37,914 nucleotides of DNA from Reclinomonas americana ATCC 50394 (lineage: Eukaryota; Jakobida; Jakobea; Jakobida). The stretch lies in the NCBI GenBank assembly GCA_048213135.1, contig PS015452.1, positions 71,108 to 109,021 of the forward strand, in the 5' to 3' direction. This document shows, one piece after another, positions 1 to 9,957 of the stretch (the stretch's first letter is position 1; the number at the start of each line of letters is the position of its first letter). Made by a program: the position numbers and the translations under genes. The notes below the pieces were generated by a model. The model was not told the DNA's origin, made no database searches, and worked only from the letters and a program-made list of their open reading frames with translations.

Positions 1-69
1 TACTAGTCGGTCCGTTCCCGGTCCGGCCGGACGAAAGGAAAGGAAACCGTAACCCGTCCGTTCCTTTCC

Positions 70-222
70 CTTCCCGTACGGACGTTCCCTTTTCCCTTCT
101 TTACTTTTCGTTCGTTCGTTCGTTCGTTGTCGTCGTCGTCTCTCCTCCTCCTCCCTCCCTCCTCTCTCTCTCTCTCTCTCTCTCTCCCTTCTCTTTTTCT
201 CCCTCTCCCCCCTCATTGCCGC
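70..222. repeat. Low-complexity pyrimidine tract with TTCG, TCG and CT runs
   Basis: After a TTCG tetranucleotide run and a TCG run, the stretch becomes a long CT/TCC microsatellite that ends just before an AG acceptor at 228-229. Pyrimidine-rich DNA leading to an acceptor fits the 3' part of an intron belonging to the gene that starts at 230. No coding frame is credible here. The first 70 bases hold imperfect CCGTCCGTTCC-type repeats and nothing else recognisable. Confidence 0.6.
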
Positions 223-229
223 TGACCAG

Positions 230-1406
230 GTGGAACGCTTCACGGGCTACCCGATGATGTCGATCTATGACTACCACCCACTGACCAGCACCGGGTGGCT
301 GAAAGACGTCTACACGCGGTACCCAGGCCGGCTGCCCAAGGATTTCACCACCGGTCCACGCGACGGTCACCAGCTCTCGTGGATGGTCGTTGCGTCACCA
401 TGCATTCTCCTTTCTTCCCCATTGTGTCTCCCCCGTCTCACCTACTTCCCCCCTTGTACAGACCAATCAGTACCCCTTTGGCGACCGCTCGCTGCGCCGC
501 GTGTTCGCCCCACCCTCCGACTTCTCCTCCGCCGAGGCCGTGATGCAGTACTTTAACGCGTACCCCAAGCGCCTCTATTTCAATGTGCATTTTTCGCCGG
601 GCTCCATCTCGGGCACACCACGCGATGCCGGCTGGAGATATCATCCCTACCTCCCGTACCACGAGTCGCGCGAGGCCGTCGGCATGCACCCCAATATTCT
701 GCGCAAGGCCGACAAGACGATTGAGGATTCGGGACTCGGGGTGCGATATTTTGCGTGCTACATGGCGCGGCCCGACGAGTACACGCAGCCGGAGACCATG
801 GAGCGCGAACTGGAGGTGTCGCCGCGCAGTCCGCGACGCCTCGCACGCTTCTTTAGTCGCGAGATGAAGCGGCGGCGCATCGATACGCTGTTGCTTGTCG
901 TCGACCATCGCCGGGCTCTCTTCCGTCGTCAGCTGGTGGAGCTGCTGGAGGGCATTCGCGTGCGCTGGTTGACCTATGGTGTGTATTTTTGAAGTGTTTT
1001 CTTGGTCCCCCCCTCTTCACAAGAATGTCGCGCTGACCGCATGTGGTGTGGCGTGGCAGGCATGGGCGCACTGCCGAACACTCCCGAGGCGCAGGCCGAT
1101 GAACTCGGCGCGTATCCGTGGGGCCACTACCAGTACGAGCAGAATCCGTTCATTGAGCTGGCCATGTGCGCACGAGCGGACCTGCTGTTCGCCGAGGGTT
1201 CCGACTTTATGTCCACCGACGCCGCCACGCGGTGGGCGCTGGAGATTAGAAGAGCACCTGGCGGCATGGCGGAGGCACTGGACGACTCGGACGATGTGAC
1301 CACGCTGTACGTGGAGCCCCGTCTGGCAAATCTCGACAGTAGTAACGCCGACAGCGACGACGACGCGAGTGGCGGCGTGCAATCGCGACTCGTGTACGAG
1401 TCCTAG
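230..1406 (+). CDS. Unrecognised protein, 5' partial, three exons seen
   Basis: Visible exons are 230-385, 462-978 and 1060-1406, with introns of 76 and 81 bp; the phases (0, then 1) close a single frame ending at TAG 1404-1406. The upstream end is an AG acceptor, so earlier exons lie outside the window or before the CT tract. About 339 residues are seen. The middle holds aromatic-rich segments (GWRYHPYLPYHESRE), a predicted strand-like block (IDTLLLVVDH) and then a segment around AMCARADLLFAEGSDFMST; the C-terminus is acidic. The order of an arginine/aromatic region, a TLLLVVDH-type strand and a CARADLLF-x-GSDFMST segment is weakly reminiscent of O-fucosyltransferase-like glycosyltransferases, but I see no diagnostic motif and would not assign that function. 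It converges on the COMM-domain gene, with 126 bp between the stops. Confidence 0.75.
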
Positions 1407-1532
1407 GTTAACAATGTAGGCCCCTTTGGCTGCATAATAGTGACAAGACGCACACACACAAACGGACAGACTCGGCTTCTTTTCCGTCACTCTGTTTACT
1501 AAATTCAGCCACAGCCTGCAAAACAAAAACCA

Positions 1533-2395
1533 TCACTTTTCTGTGATGCGCATGATTGGGTGCTTTTCAATCGTTTGCACCTCTTGCATGGCCCTGTCGG
1601 ATACACACAAAAAGATGAGGAAGAGATGAGTGTGGTGGGCGGAGAAGACGTGCATACAGAATGGACAAAGGCAACGCAACTTGGCCACATTGAAGCGCAG
1701 CTCGTGGAATTTTTCGAGCGACACCTCAAACGTCTCAATGTCGCCGTTGCTGTGTTGACGGAGGTGAGAACGAAATCATGGATGCAAGCGGTGCACATTC
1801 ACACACCTCAGCGTAATCTTCATCAAAATGAGCGGCTTCATCACACGATACAGAGAGCTGGTGGTGATGGCCACGTCCACTCGCCACTCGACATTGACAA
1901 TTGTCGGCAGCGTCAACACGTTGGCCAGCGCCACATCCACCAGCGCCTCGGCACTGGAGAGAAGGAGTGAGATCGATGGCACAGCAGACGCTCCACTCTC
2001 GCTCTCGCTCACCTCCGTGCATGTGCTTGTGCGAGGAGATCGCGGGGACGTTGTGGCATGTTCAGTTGCTGCAACACCGTCGACAGCACCTCGGGCTTGA
2101 GCTTCAGTCGCACAGCAGCACGCAGAATTTGCCTGTAGCGACAGCGGTGAGATCACAGCGAAACAACCAGACAGCTGAATGCACGCACCACACGGCCGTG
2201 GCAATCAGTGGCCATGGTCCATCGTCGTCGGGAATGTGTGGAACAGCGGCTGACAGCTGTGCCTCCTTCAGCGAGGGGCGGCCGGCAGTGAATTCCTGCA
2301 CGCAGCGGTGTTGGAATAGAGACGAAAAAGCTCAAACAGACAAGAGAATGACTCTCTACTCGCTGACTGAGACACATGACCAACTCACAAGACAT
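1533..2395 (-). CDS. COMM domain-containing protein (COMMD family)
   Basis: Exons on the minus strand are 2189-2295, 2013-2132, 1807-1953, 1681-1749 and 1533-1593, preceded by a short first exon near 2395 whose donor is uncertain (phase-0 donors at the GTAGAG or GTCTGT sites both work). The resolved part is 167 residues; COMMD proteins are usually 160-200. The C-terminal COMM domain is clear: a segment ending VEWRVDVAITTSS, then KPLILMKITL, then TFEVSLEKFHELRFNVAKAM, which matches the family pattern of a WRVD strand, a proline-led strand and the F-x-V-x-x-x-x-F-x-x-L-R-x-N-V-A helix. The N-terminal part is helical, as in the family HN domain. COMMD proteins work in the commander complex in endosomal recycling. 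Which of the ten COMMD paralogues this is cannot be told by eye. Introns are 56-87 bp. Confidence 0.88.
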
Positions 2396-2439
2396 GCCTC
2401 TCTCTAGCAAGCTCTCGGCCTCTAACAGCGACGAAGAAG

Positions 2440-3660
2440 CAGATAAGTCGACTCTTCCTCGCTCTCACTCTCTCCCCTGAATCTGGAAGCATCCAGTACC
2501 ACGAGAGATTACACATGAATCGCCTCCGTCTCTAGCGTGAATCAAAGCGTCATGCACATCAGGCAGGACAGGAACCGACTACAAGACTGACAATCTCCTC
2601 GCTGAAACAAGAGGCATGCTACCAGTACCAGATCGATGACCCACAAAGACGTACACAAAACTGTCCCCTTGCCGAGTCTGCGACGTAAAACATGCATGAC
2701 AGGAGCCAACAAGAACAACCTCCTCTCTGAATGAGAGGAAGCACACAATAGGGCTGCTTATCTCCTCTTGCAGAATCAGGGACATGAAGCTCGCTGCCAC
2801 ATGTATGACTATCTTCTCCCTCAATCAGGAAGTATGCAGATTGATGGCAAGCAGGCGACAGGTGATTCGCGTCACGGTACAAAAGAGTGACAAAGGAGCA
2901 AGACAACATGCTGCAAGGAGTGACTGCAAGACTGGCGATCATTTCTCTGAATGAAAAAGTACGCAGTCACCACCAGAACGATTGAAGCAATGGCCCCAAA
3001 GCGTGACTACAAAGTACGCGACAACTCTTGCGGAATCAGTGACATGAAACTCGTTGCACGCATGCCACGGGTCGACCTTCGCGACAATCTCCTCTCAATC
3101 AGGAAATGGCAAGCAGGCAACACGTGATTCGTGTCACGGAACAGAAGAGTGACAAACAAGCATAACATGCTGCCGTCTCCACATGTATGACAAGGAGTGA
3201 CTGCAAGCTGACTATCTTCTCCCTCAATCAGGGAGCATGCAGATCAATGGCAAGCAGGCAACACGTGATTCGTGTCACGGAGCAGAAGAGTGACAAATAA
3301 GCAGACAACATGCTACCGTTTCCTCACTGCCTCATGCATGACAAGGAGTGACTGCAAGCTGACTATCTTCTCCCTCAGTCAAGAAGCATGCAGATCAATG
3401 GCAAGCAGGCAACACGTGATTCGTGTCGCGGAACAGAAAAGTGACAAAGGAGCAGACAACATGCTACCGTTTCCTCACTGCCTCATGCATGACAAGGAGT
3501 GACTGCAAGCTGACTATCTTCTCCCTCAGTCAAGAAGCATGCAGATTGATGGCAAGCAGGCAACACGAGATTCGTGTCACGGTACAGAAGAGTGACAAAG
3601 GAGCAGACAACATGCTGCCGTTTCCTCACTGCCACTTACATCACAAGGGCTGACTTCCTC
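2440..3660. repeat. Degenerate tandem repeat array, unit about 151 bp
   Basis: The best copies begin near 3235, 3386 and 3537 with GCATGCAGATCAATGGCAAG or a near variant, giving a period close to 151 bp. Each copy holds a GATTCGTGTC block, an AGAGTGACAAA block, a CATGCTACCG block and ends with TGACTATCTTCTCCCTCA. A worse copy runs about 3090-3234, another about 2825-2960, and the short sub-motif CTCCCTCAATCAGGAAG recurs in still more diverged form back to about 2460. Reading frames of about 76 codons that cross the units are a by-product of the period (151 is not a multiple of 3, so the frame shifts between units) and I do not call them genes. The array lies between two minus-strand genes and fills the whole spacer. 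Confidence 0.85.
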
Positions 3661-3662
3661 GA

Positions 3663-4259
3663 CTACACCAGTCTCTCTGAGTGACCTGTCCCCTCAATCA
3701 CCCGCGGAACAACAATGCAATCTCCCCTTATCCCCCCTTCCCCCCTTACCCCCTTCCCCCCGTCTCCTCCTTCTCCTCCCGCACCCACCTCCTTGGCCAC
3801 CCGCTTGCCCTCCTCATCATGCCACAAGGCCAACGACGCGCGTTCCCTCGCCTCCTCCGCCTCCGCATCCCCACTCGACGACGTCGCCAAGTACTTGACC
3901 GCCCGCGTCACCACTCGCCCAAGCAACGCCTCAGAGAACACACCACCAATCGCACAAAACGCCTTCACCTCTGACGGGGGGGAAAGACAGAGAGTGAAAA
4001 AAAGAGAGCGCGACATTTCCAACACACACACACGCGTATGCACACTCCACGCACACGCAGGTGTCTGCGCAACACAGCGCGCACAGCTGCAAGACAAGAG
4101 CATGCAAGCGAGAAAGAAAGAAAGAAAGAGAGAGGATTTCACACAACACTTCTTTGCTCACTCGTCGTATCATTTGCCTCTCGTTTTCATGCGGTTTACA
4201 TGGCAAAGAAGAGAAAGCTCACCGGAGGGTGTGCGAGGAAACAGCGTGACTGTGTCCAT
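3663..4259 (-). CDS. Divergent histone H2A-like histone-fold protein
   Basis: Three exons: 4223-4259, 4057-4086 and 3663-3970; phases 1 and 1 close a 124-residue frame. The start ATG at 4259 is the only one that leads into this frame. The order of segments follows H2A: LFP near residue 6 followed by a basic helix (AVRAVLRRHL), then a second helix (FSEALLGRVVTRAVKYLA), an acidic loop, then ASLALWHDEEGKRVAKEV, which aligns with the H2A stretch that contains L-A-I-x-x-DEE and ends K-V. A glycine-rich insert follows, then IVVPRVI at the place of the H2A docking segment. There is almost no N-terminal tail. The glutamates of the H2A alpha-2 acidic patch appear replaced by G, R and K, while DEE is kept. 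The second-exon donor could also be 6 bases downstream. Histone identity is inferred by eye; another histone-fold family remains possible. Confidence 0.6.
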
Positions 4260-4339
4260 GTCGCAAGCAAGTGATCGAACTGCGAATGAATTTTCCGCGC
4301 ACTTTTTGTGTTTTCTTTTGTGTGTCAGCAAGCGCGCAA
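4260..4339. promoter_or_regulatory. Divergent intergenic promoter, 80 bp
   Basis: Only 80 bp separate the start codon of the H2A-like gene (minus) from that of the coiled-coil gene (plus), so both promoters and both 5' leaders must lie here or overlap the genes. The segment is T/G-rich (TTTTTGTGTTTTCTTTTGTGTG) on the plus strand. I see no TATA box or other named element. Confidence 0.55.
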
Positions 4340-7300
4340 ATGATTAGTGGTGGCGCACAAGAGGCACTTGAGGAGCAAGTGCGCCAACGAGCAGCCATTG
4401 TGCGTCTCTCTCTCTCTCACTGTCTGCCTCCTGTGTCTCTCGCACTCTCTCACGTGCATGGGACATTACTGGCTCTCGCTCTTTGTTTGTGTGTTTGTGT
4501 GTGTGTTTAGGCGACACAGATGCGCACGGATGCAGCTGAGGCGCTGCGGTTGTCGCAGTTGCAGAGTGGGTTGTTGGACTCGCAGAGGAAGCTGAGAGCG
4601 GTGGAATCGCGATTGGATACAATGCAGGTAAAGTCGAGTGAGAGAGAGAGAGAGAGTGTGTTTCTCTCTCCTCTCTGTTCTCTTTCTCTCTCTCTTGTGC
4701 CTCTGTGTGTGCGTTCTCTCGTGATTGCCATGCATTCCACTCCGATATCTCGCACTCTGTATCGTTGTTTTCTGCATTGCTTCATGCTTTTCTGTGCGTG
4801 TGTCACAGTCACAGCGATCGCTCTCTCTGTCTTGCGCGTACTCGCACGCTGTTGTCATCGCATCGTTGTTTCGCACTCACTAACCCTCATTCTCGTTGTT
4901 TCCCTCGCTCACTCGTATGTCGCATCGTTGTTTGTGTCACTCATCACTCTCTCTCTCCTCGCACTCTCGTTCGCAAGTACACTCATCATTCATTCGCTCT
5001 CTCTCTCTCACTCTCTGTCATTCATCTCTCTTCTCTTTCTTCTCTCTCTCGCTCATTCTTTGCCTTTGCCCCCTGCAGACCTCCGACGACTCGGGCGCCG
5101 GTGCCGTTCCATCCACACAGCCACCGTTCCTGCGACCATCGACTGTCGCTGATTTGCCGTTGCGTGCCGCGGCATCTTGCATTTCACCGATCTTCTCCCC
5201 CCCTCTCTCTCCCTCCTCCGCACACTCGCACAAGCTCTCGCACAAAGTAACAGCCGCACATTCTCTTCCGATCCAGTCTTCTCTTCTCCTCTCTACCACT
5301 CTCACATTGGCCATGCAGTGCACCGGGCGCTCTCTCGGATCACCTACGCGAGATGGATAAGCGATTACGGCAGTCGGAGTTGCAGGCGCAGCTGGCGGCG
5401 CTTCAGCGAAAACTGGAGGAGCGACACTCGAGGTTTGGTTGTCGGATGTTTTTTTCTTTCTTTCTTCATCTGTGATGTGCATCTCTCACCCACTGATCGC
5501 AGGGGCGGTTCGACGCTGAGTCCCGGCTCGCTGCATCCGGTGGACTCGTTGCACTCACCGCCGGCGTCGCCACCGCAAAACGGTCATGCACCGCAGGCAG
5601 CGGCGGCGCCGTCACAGCCGCTGCCACCGCCCGTGCTGCCGGCGGCGCAGGAGAGCGTGCAGAGCATTGTGCGCAGCGACTTGGCGGAGCAGGTGGACCT
5701 GGCGACCATGACTCCGGAGCAGCGTGACATGCACTTGCAACGACAGCTCATGGTCCATCAACACGAACTGGCACTGGAGCACGAGCGACAGCGGAAACAG
5801 CTGCAGGCTGAGCAGGCCGACCGTGCCCGCAAGTTTGCCGTGGATCCCGTGCAGGAGCAGGCACTGGTATGTGTCGTCTTCGCCTGCAAGCAGCGGTACG
5901 ACCGACGACAGTGCTGATGCATGTTCACGCAGATGCAGCTTCTTGAGCGACGGCAGCAGTCGGAGCAGCAGCAGCTGGTGGACTACATCACAACGCGACA
6001 CCGTCGGCAGGTGAGAAAGAGAGAGGGAAGGAAACAAGCATGGCAGCACGTCTACCCCTTCTCACACTCTTGCGTCCCATAGATCCGTGAAGACGAGATG
6101 CGCCACGAGCTGCAGTCGCGTCAGATGGAGTTGCAGCAGCAGCTGCAGCACAAGGAGAGGGAGTTGGAGCGTGCACGCAGCAAGTATCGCCAGTCGGAGG
6201 ACCTGGTGATCAAGATTCCGTCGCCGCCCGCCGACGAGACGCCGCTCGTCAGTGTGGAAGTACGTGGTCGTCCTCTTGTCTACATTCTCATTCTCTCGAT
6301 GGTGCTTATGCGCGTGCGCGTGTGTGTGTGTCGTGCAGCTACCGGGACTCGGTGGACTCGAGTTGACGCGCGAGGAGTTGTTTGCGGTCATCCACGCACG
6401 ATTGCAACGCAACGGCACGCCAACGCCACGCGTCCTGCAGGCGGTGCAGGCGCGTCTGGGATTTGCCGCCACTCCGCACGCTGCATCTCCGGGTGCGCCG
6501 CCACCACGGCAAAGGTCGTCGGCTGCGCGTGGAGAAGTTGTGTGCACTGTTGTGTGGCTACTCTCTTGTCTCATTGTCACTCACCGATCGTCGCCACGCA
6601 GGAGGTGGAGGTGGAGTTGGATCTGAGCACCGACACTACTGCGTCGCCGGCACCACGAATCACGCAGCGAACGGACCTGTCGTTTAGCAGTTCACGGCGC
6701 TCGCGATCGCCAACACGTCACAATCGAAGTGGTGCGCACCGTACGCTTATCCTGCTTATCGTTGCCTGGGCTTACCTTCGCCTCATTGCTTACACACAGT
6801 ATCGTCTCTCTCGCTGCGCTCTGACTTTTCCGAGGCCGAAGAACGGGCCCGCGAGTTGCGAGAGCGTGTCACTGGAACTGGGTCGCGGAAGGGCCGCTCG
6901 CCAGCGCGACAGCGCATTATGTCGAACACCGTGTCGGTCCGTCCTCTCGGGAATCGTATTGTGCGCTCGCTCATTGCCTCACATCGGTTTCGCGCACCGC
7001 ACAGAGTGAAGCCAAACGCCGGTCACCATCGCCAACAAATGGCGCACAGCGTGCAGTCAGCCCTGTGCCGTTTGAGCGCGAAGTGACCGCAGTGACTGCG
7101 GTGAGTGGCAACCTCCCGCAGTCACACTCTGCGCATCGACTCACTCGCGTCACTCCAGGCCTACTCACCCGTTCCGCACCTCGTGCGCACCGGTAATCGG
7201 GAGACTCTCGACTGGGTCACCAACCTGTGCTCCGGTCGTCACTCGCCCACTGGCCAGGAGGCTACACCGTCCTTTGTTGCGTCTTCAACGCAGTGACACG

Positions 7301-7441
7301 CGCAGTGCGACTCGTCGTCATTTTGTTCCCTCACTCTTTCGGGGGCCACAGATTCTCGACAATTTTTCGCCCAACAAGCCACCCACGCCGAACCGCGCCA
7401 GCACCCCAACCTCCTCACGGCCGACATGGCGCAAGTACTGA
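4340..7441 (+). CDS. Coiled-coil protein with basic, Ser/Pro-rich C-terminus
   Basis: Thirteen exons: 4340-4399, 4511-4627, 5079-5158, 5319-5432, 5503-5866, 5933-6010, 6083-6259, 6339-6536, 6602-6731, 6800-6936, 7005-7100, 7159-7275 and 7352-7441, giving 585 residues. Phases agree at every junction. Coiled coils are clear at about 21-60, 87-124, 205-330 (long Q/E/R heptads such as MHLQRQLMVHQHELALEHER) and in exon 7. A compact folded-looking segment near 335-370 reads LTREELFAVIHARLQRNG. The C-terminal third is rich in R, S and P (RRSRSPTRHNRS, KRRSPSPTNG), typical of disordered, phosphorylated tails. I do not recognise the family; a centrosomal, basal-body or ciliary role would fit the neighbours but is inference. 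The second intron is unusually long (451 bp) and almost pure CT microsatellite. Three donors are GTTGCG or GTTGTG. Confidence 0.8.
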
Positions 7442-7720
7442 GTTGGGTGTTTTTTGTTGTTTGTCCTCGACGCTGCTTGTCTCCTCCCCGTGCGCGCACG
7501 AGTGCAAAAATGTAGAAGTACCACAAAATAGCTTTTTCACGTCTCTCAAGTACCTGCGCACCGGTTGTTTTTAATTATCTACAATCACAAGACAACACAC
7601 TCGTGGCTTGTCTAAATGCACTGCCGAATGAGGGAGAAGGGAACGGCAGGCACCTCGTAAAGAAGCGAAAGAATGGAAGGGATGGAATGCAAAACAACAA
7701 CTCGTTCCGTCTTGCGATCG

Positions 7721-9558
7721 TCACATCTTGACGGCCGTGGCACCGAAACCACCGGGTGCCGGTCGGTGATTCGCATCGTAGGGTGGTGGTGCTGTGCCAA
7801 ACGGTTGGTTGGAATTGGGTCCGTAGGCACCGTACGCAGGCGCTGCGGGAGGCGCACTCGGCGCCGACGGCTGGAAGCGTGCCATTTCCACATCGCGCTT
7901 GTTGTTGTTGCTGTTGTTGTCCAGCGGGTGCGAACCCGAGTCGTACGCAGGCGACACAACCTCCTCTTCCCTCCGTTTGCGCGCTTTTTCGCTTTCGCCA
8001 CTGCGAGTGCGAAGACAAGGATGAGCCAACTTGCTCCTGTTTCCGCACACACACACTCTCTAACGCACCAGCAGCACGAGATCCAATTGAGAATCAGTGC
8101 AAGCACCATGGGACCGAGGCCAGCGACCTCAATCCACAACGATTTCTTGGCGTCGAACGTTCCCTTGTCGGTGACGGGCGTGGCGCCGTTTGGAAGCTGT
8201 ACATGCGCAAGCGCGAAGCGTGAGTCACCCAACAGGTCAAGATCGTCATGACAGAATGACTGACCAGCGAGTTGACAAACGACGGCACATTGTCGTTGAT
8301 TTGACCCTTGCCCCACACCGCCAGGGCTCCCCACAGCGCCGCTGCATGGCCATGACAATAGACAGAAGGTGAGCATCGTAGATGAAGAGCACACGAGTGC
8401 AGTTGCGTGGAACACACACCAGTGATGAGCGCGTCCAAGAACGACAACATGACGAGCAGCTGCAGCGCAGGGTCAGTATCGATCGGTCATGTGTTGGACA
8501 TGTATCCGCGAACGCAACGCAACATTCACGAGGCACACGACACACTTGTTGCGGCAGTAGTCGGTGAAGATGCCCAAGAGGATGACCAGCGCACAGGCAC
8601 CGGACGAGGCCGCCGCGGCAATCGCCACGTAGCCGACGGCTGTCACACGCCATGTGTCAGCAACAACCAACGTAAGAGTGTGTCAATGGAGAGACCTTGT
8701 GCGACTTTCTTCACCAGGTCGCAGTTGCTGCCAATGTTCTCCTGAATCTTCTTGACAGCTGCGACGACAGCAAGCTGTGAGCACGCAAAACACACAATTT
8801 ACGGCGGACGACTGCCGTGACACGCAACTGCAAATATCAGAGAGCGGTCCATCGTATGCCACCTCAATGTATGTGGTGGTCGGCCCGTTGTTGATGGTCT
8901 CGTTGCGGAAGACTGCCGACAACGAATCGCGTGTCAGATTGCTGTCAGACGAGAAACCACTCGCAAATATAGGCGCACCATTCCACAAGGCCTTCAGCGG
9001 ATCAAGTTGCACATTGAACGTCACCGTCTCAACCACCGTCTGCCCATTGCTTGTTCCCGACGACCGATACGCTGCCAGCAAGAGAGAGTCAACACAAGCG
9101 AATCGGACACGTTTTCGATATCTCTTGTCCGTGCACCGCTCTCTCGCAAGCTCACGTGATGGGCACACAGACGCACACACTGCGTTACACACACACGCGA
9201 CAGAGACTGCGAGGCAGACAAAGGAGATGCGCACAATCGCTGTTTCTCACGAATCATCATTCTCGCTCCCTCTCTCAACTCGTGTCAACCAACCGTACAC
9301 ACTCACTGATCCACTCGCCCAGCTGTCACTCTCACTCTCTCTCCATCGCTTGTCCACTTATTAGCAATCACAACTGTCTCTCAACATAGTCTCACTCTCT
9401 CTCTCTCTTTCTCTCTTTTCACACTCACTTTGCGGTGGATCGACGCCGAACCAGAAACGTGAGAGAATCGCTGCGATGAAGAGCGCACACGAGGCCGCGC
9501 ACAAGAGCGCAGTCACAATGTCGATTGTGCGACGACGAACGCATGGTGTACGACACAT
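7721..9558 (-). CDS. Four-helix membrane protein with PPxY tail (copy 1)
   Basis: Eight exons: 9429-9558, 8829-9071, 8696-8758, 8542-8639, 8420-8459, 8265-8341, 8069-8196 and 7721-8000; 352 residues. Hydrophobic helices lie at about 11-36 (DIVTALLCAASCALFIAAIL), 146-170, 178-205 and 236-258, so both ends are probably cytosolic. Between helices 1 and 2 is a loop of about 100 residues with NLT and NET sequons and a few cysteines, expected on the outside. The roughly 93-residue tail is basic and then proline-rich, with a PPPY motif near residue 332, a consensus ligand for WW domains of NEDD4-type ubiquitin ligases. The layout is like PMP22/claudin or fungal SUR7/PalI proteins, though I see no claudin W-GLW-C-C signature. 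A longer start at 9588 is in frame. It is a tandem paralogue of the next gene. The first intron (357 bp) is CT-rich. Confidence 0.85.
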
Positions 9559-9957
9559 GATGCACAAGCGAGAGAGAGAGAGGCACACACACAGTGTTAT
9601 TAAGAAGAGAGAGAGAGAGAGGTGACGAGTTGCGATCGCTCACTGCTTCTCTTTATGTGCTTTGCGATTTGGTTGGTTGATGCACGAGGTGAACCGCAAT
9701 GCAAAATTATTGTGGTGTGAGAGGATTGTTGGCCTCGAAATCCGGCAATGATCACAACTGCTTTTTCTTTTTCCGGCTGTGCTTTCCCCGCCACCTCATC
9801 ACCACAACCAGACAAGTGCTCGAATCCGCAAGACAGGCACACAAGGAGGAGAGAGAGAAGTTGATTTCGGACATGACCGTTACTTCGTGTTTTATTTTTG
9901 CGGCAAGAGGCGAGAGAATCCCGTCAAGTGCGTATGTGGGAGTTGAGCGGGGCGCCT
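9559..9957. other. Spacer between the tandem membrane-protein genes
   Basis: This 399-bp spacer must hold the promoter of copy 1 and the 3' end of copy 2. It contains GA microsatellites near 9570 and 9605 and several A/T-rich patches. Short open frames exist on both strands, but they lack splice context and composition typical of the coding exons here. No named regulatory element is seen. Confidence 0.5.

Noticed and set aside
3272-3653. Two plus-strand frames of 76 codons with near-identical sequence
   Set aside because: They arise from the 151-bp repeat; the period is not a multiple of three, so no frame is kept through the array.
2440-3660. CRISPR-like array
   Set aside because: The unit is about 151 bp, repeats are contiguous without unique spacers, and the DNA is eukaryotic.
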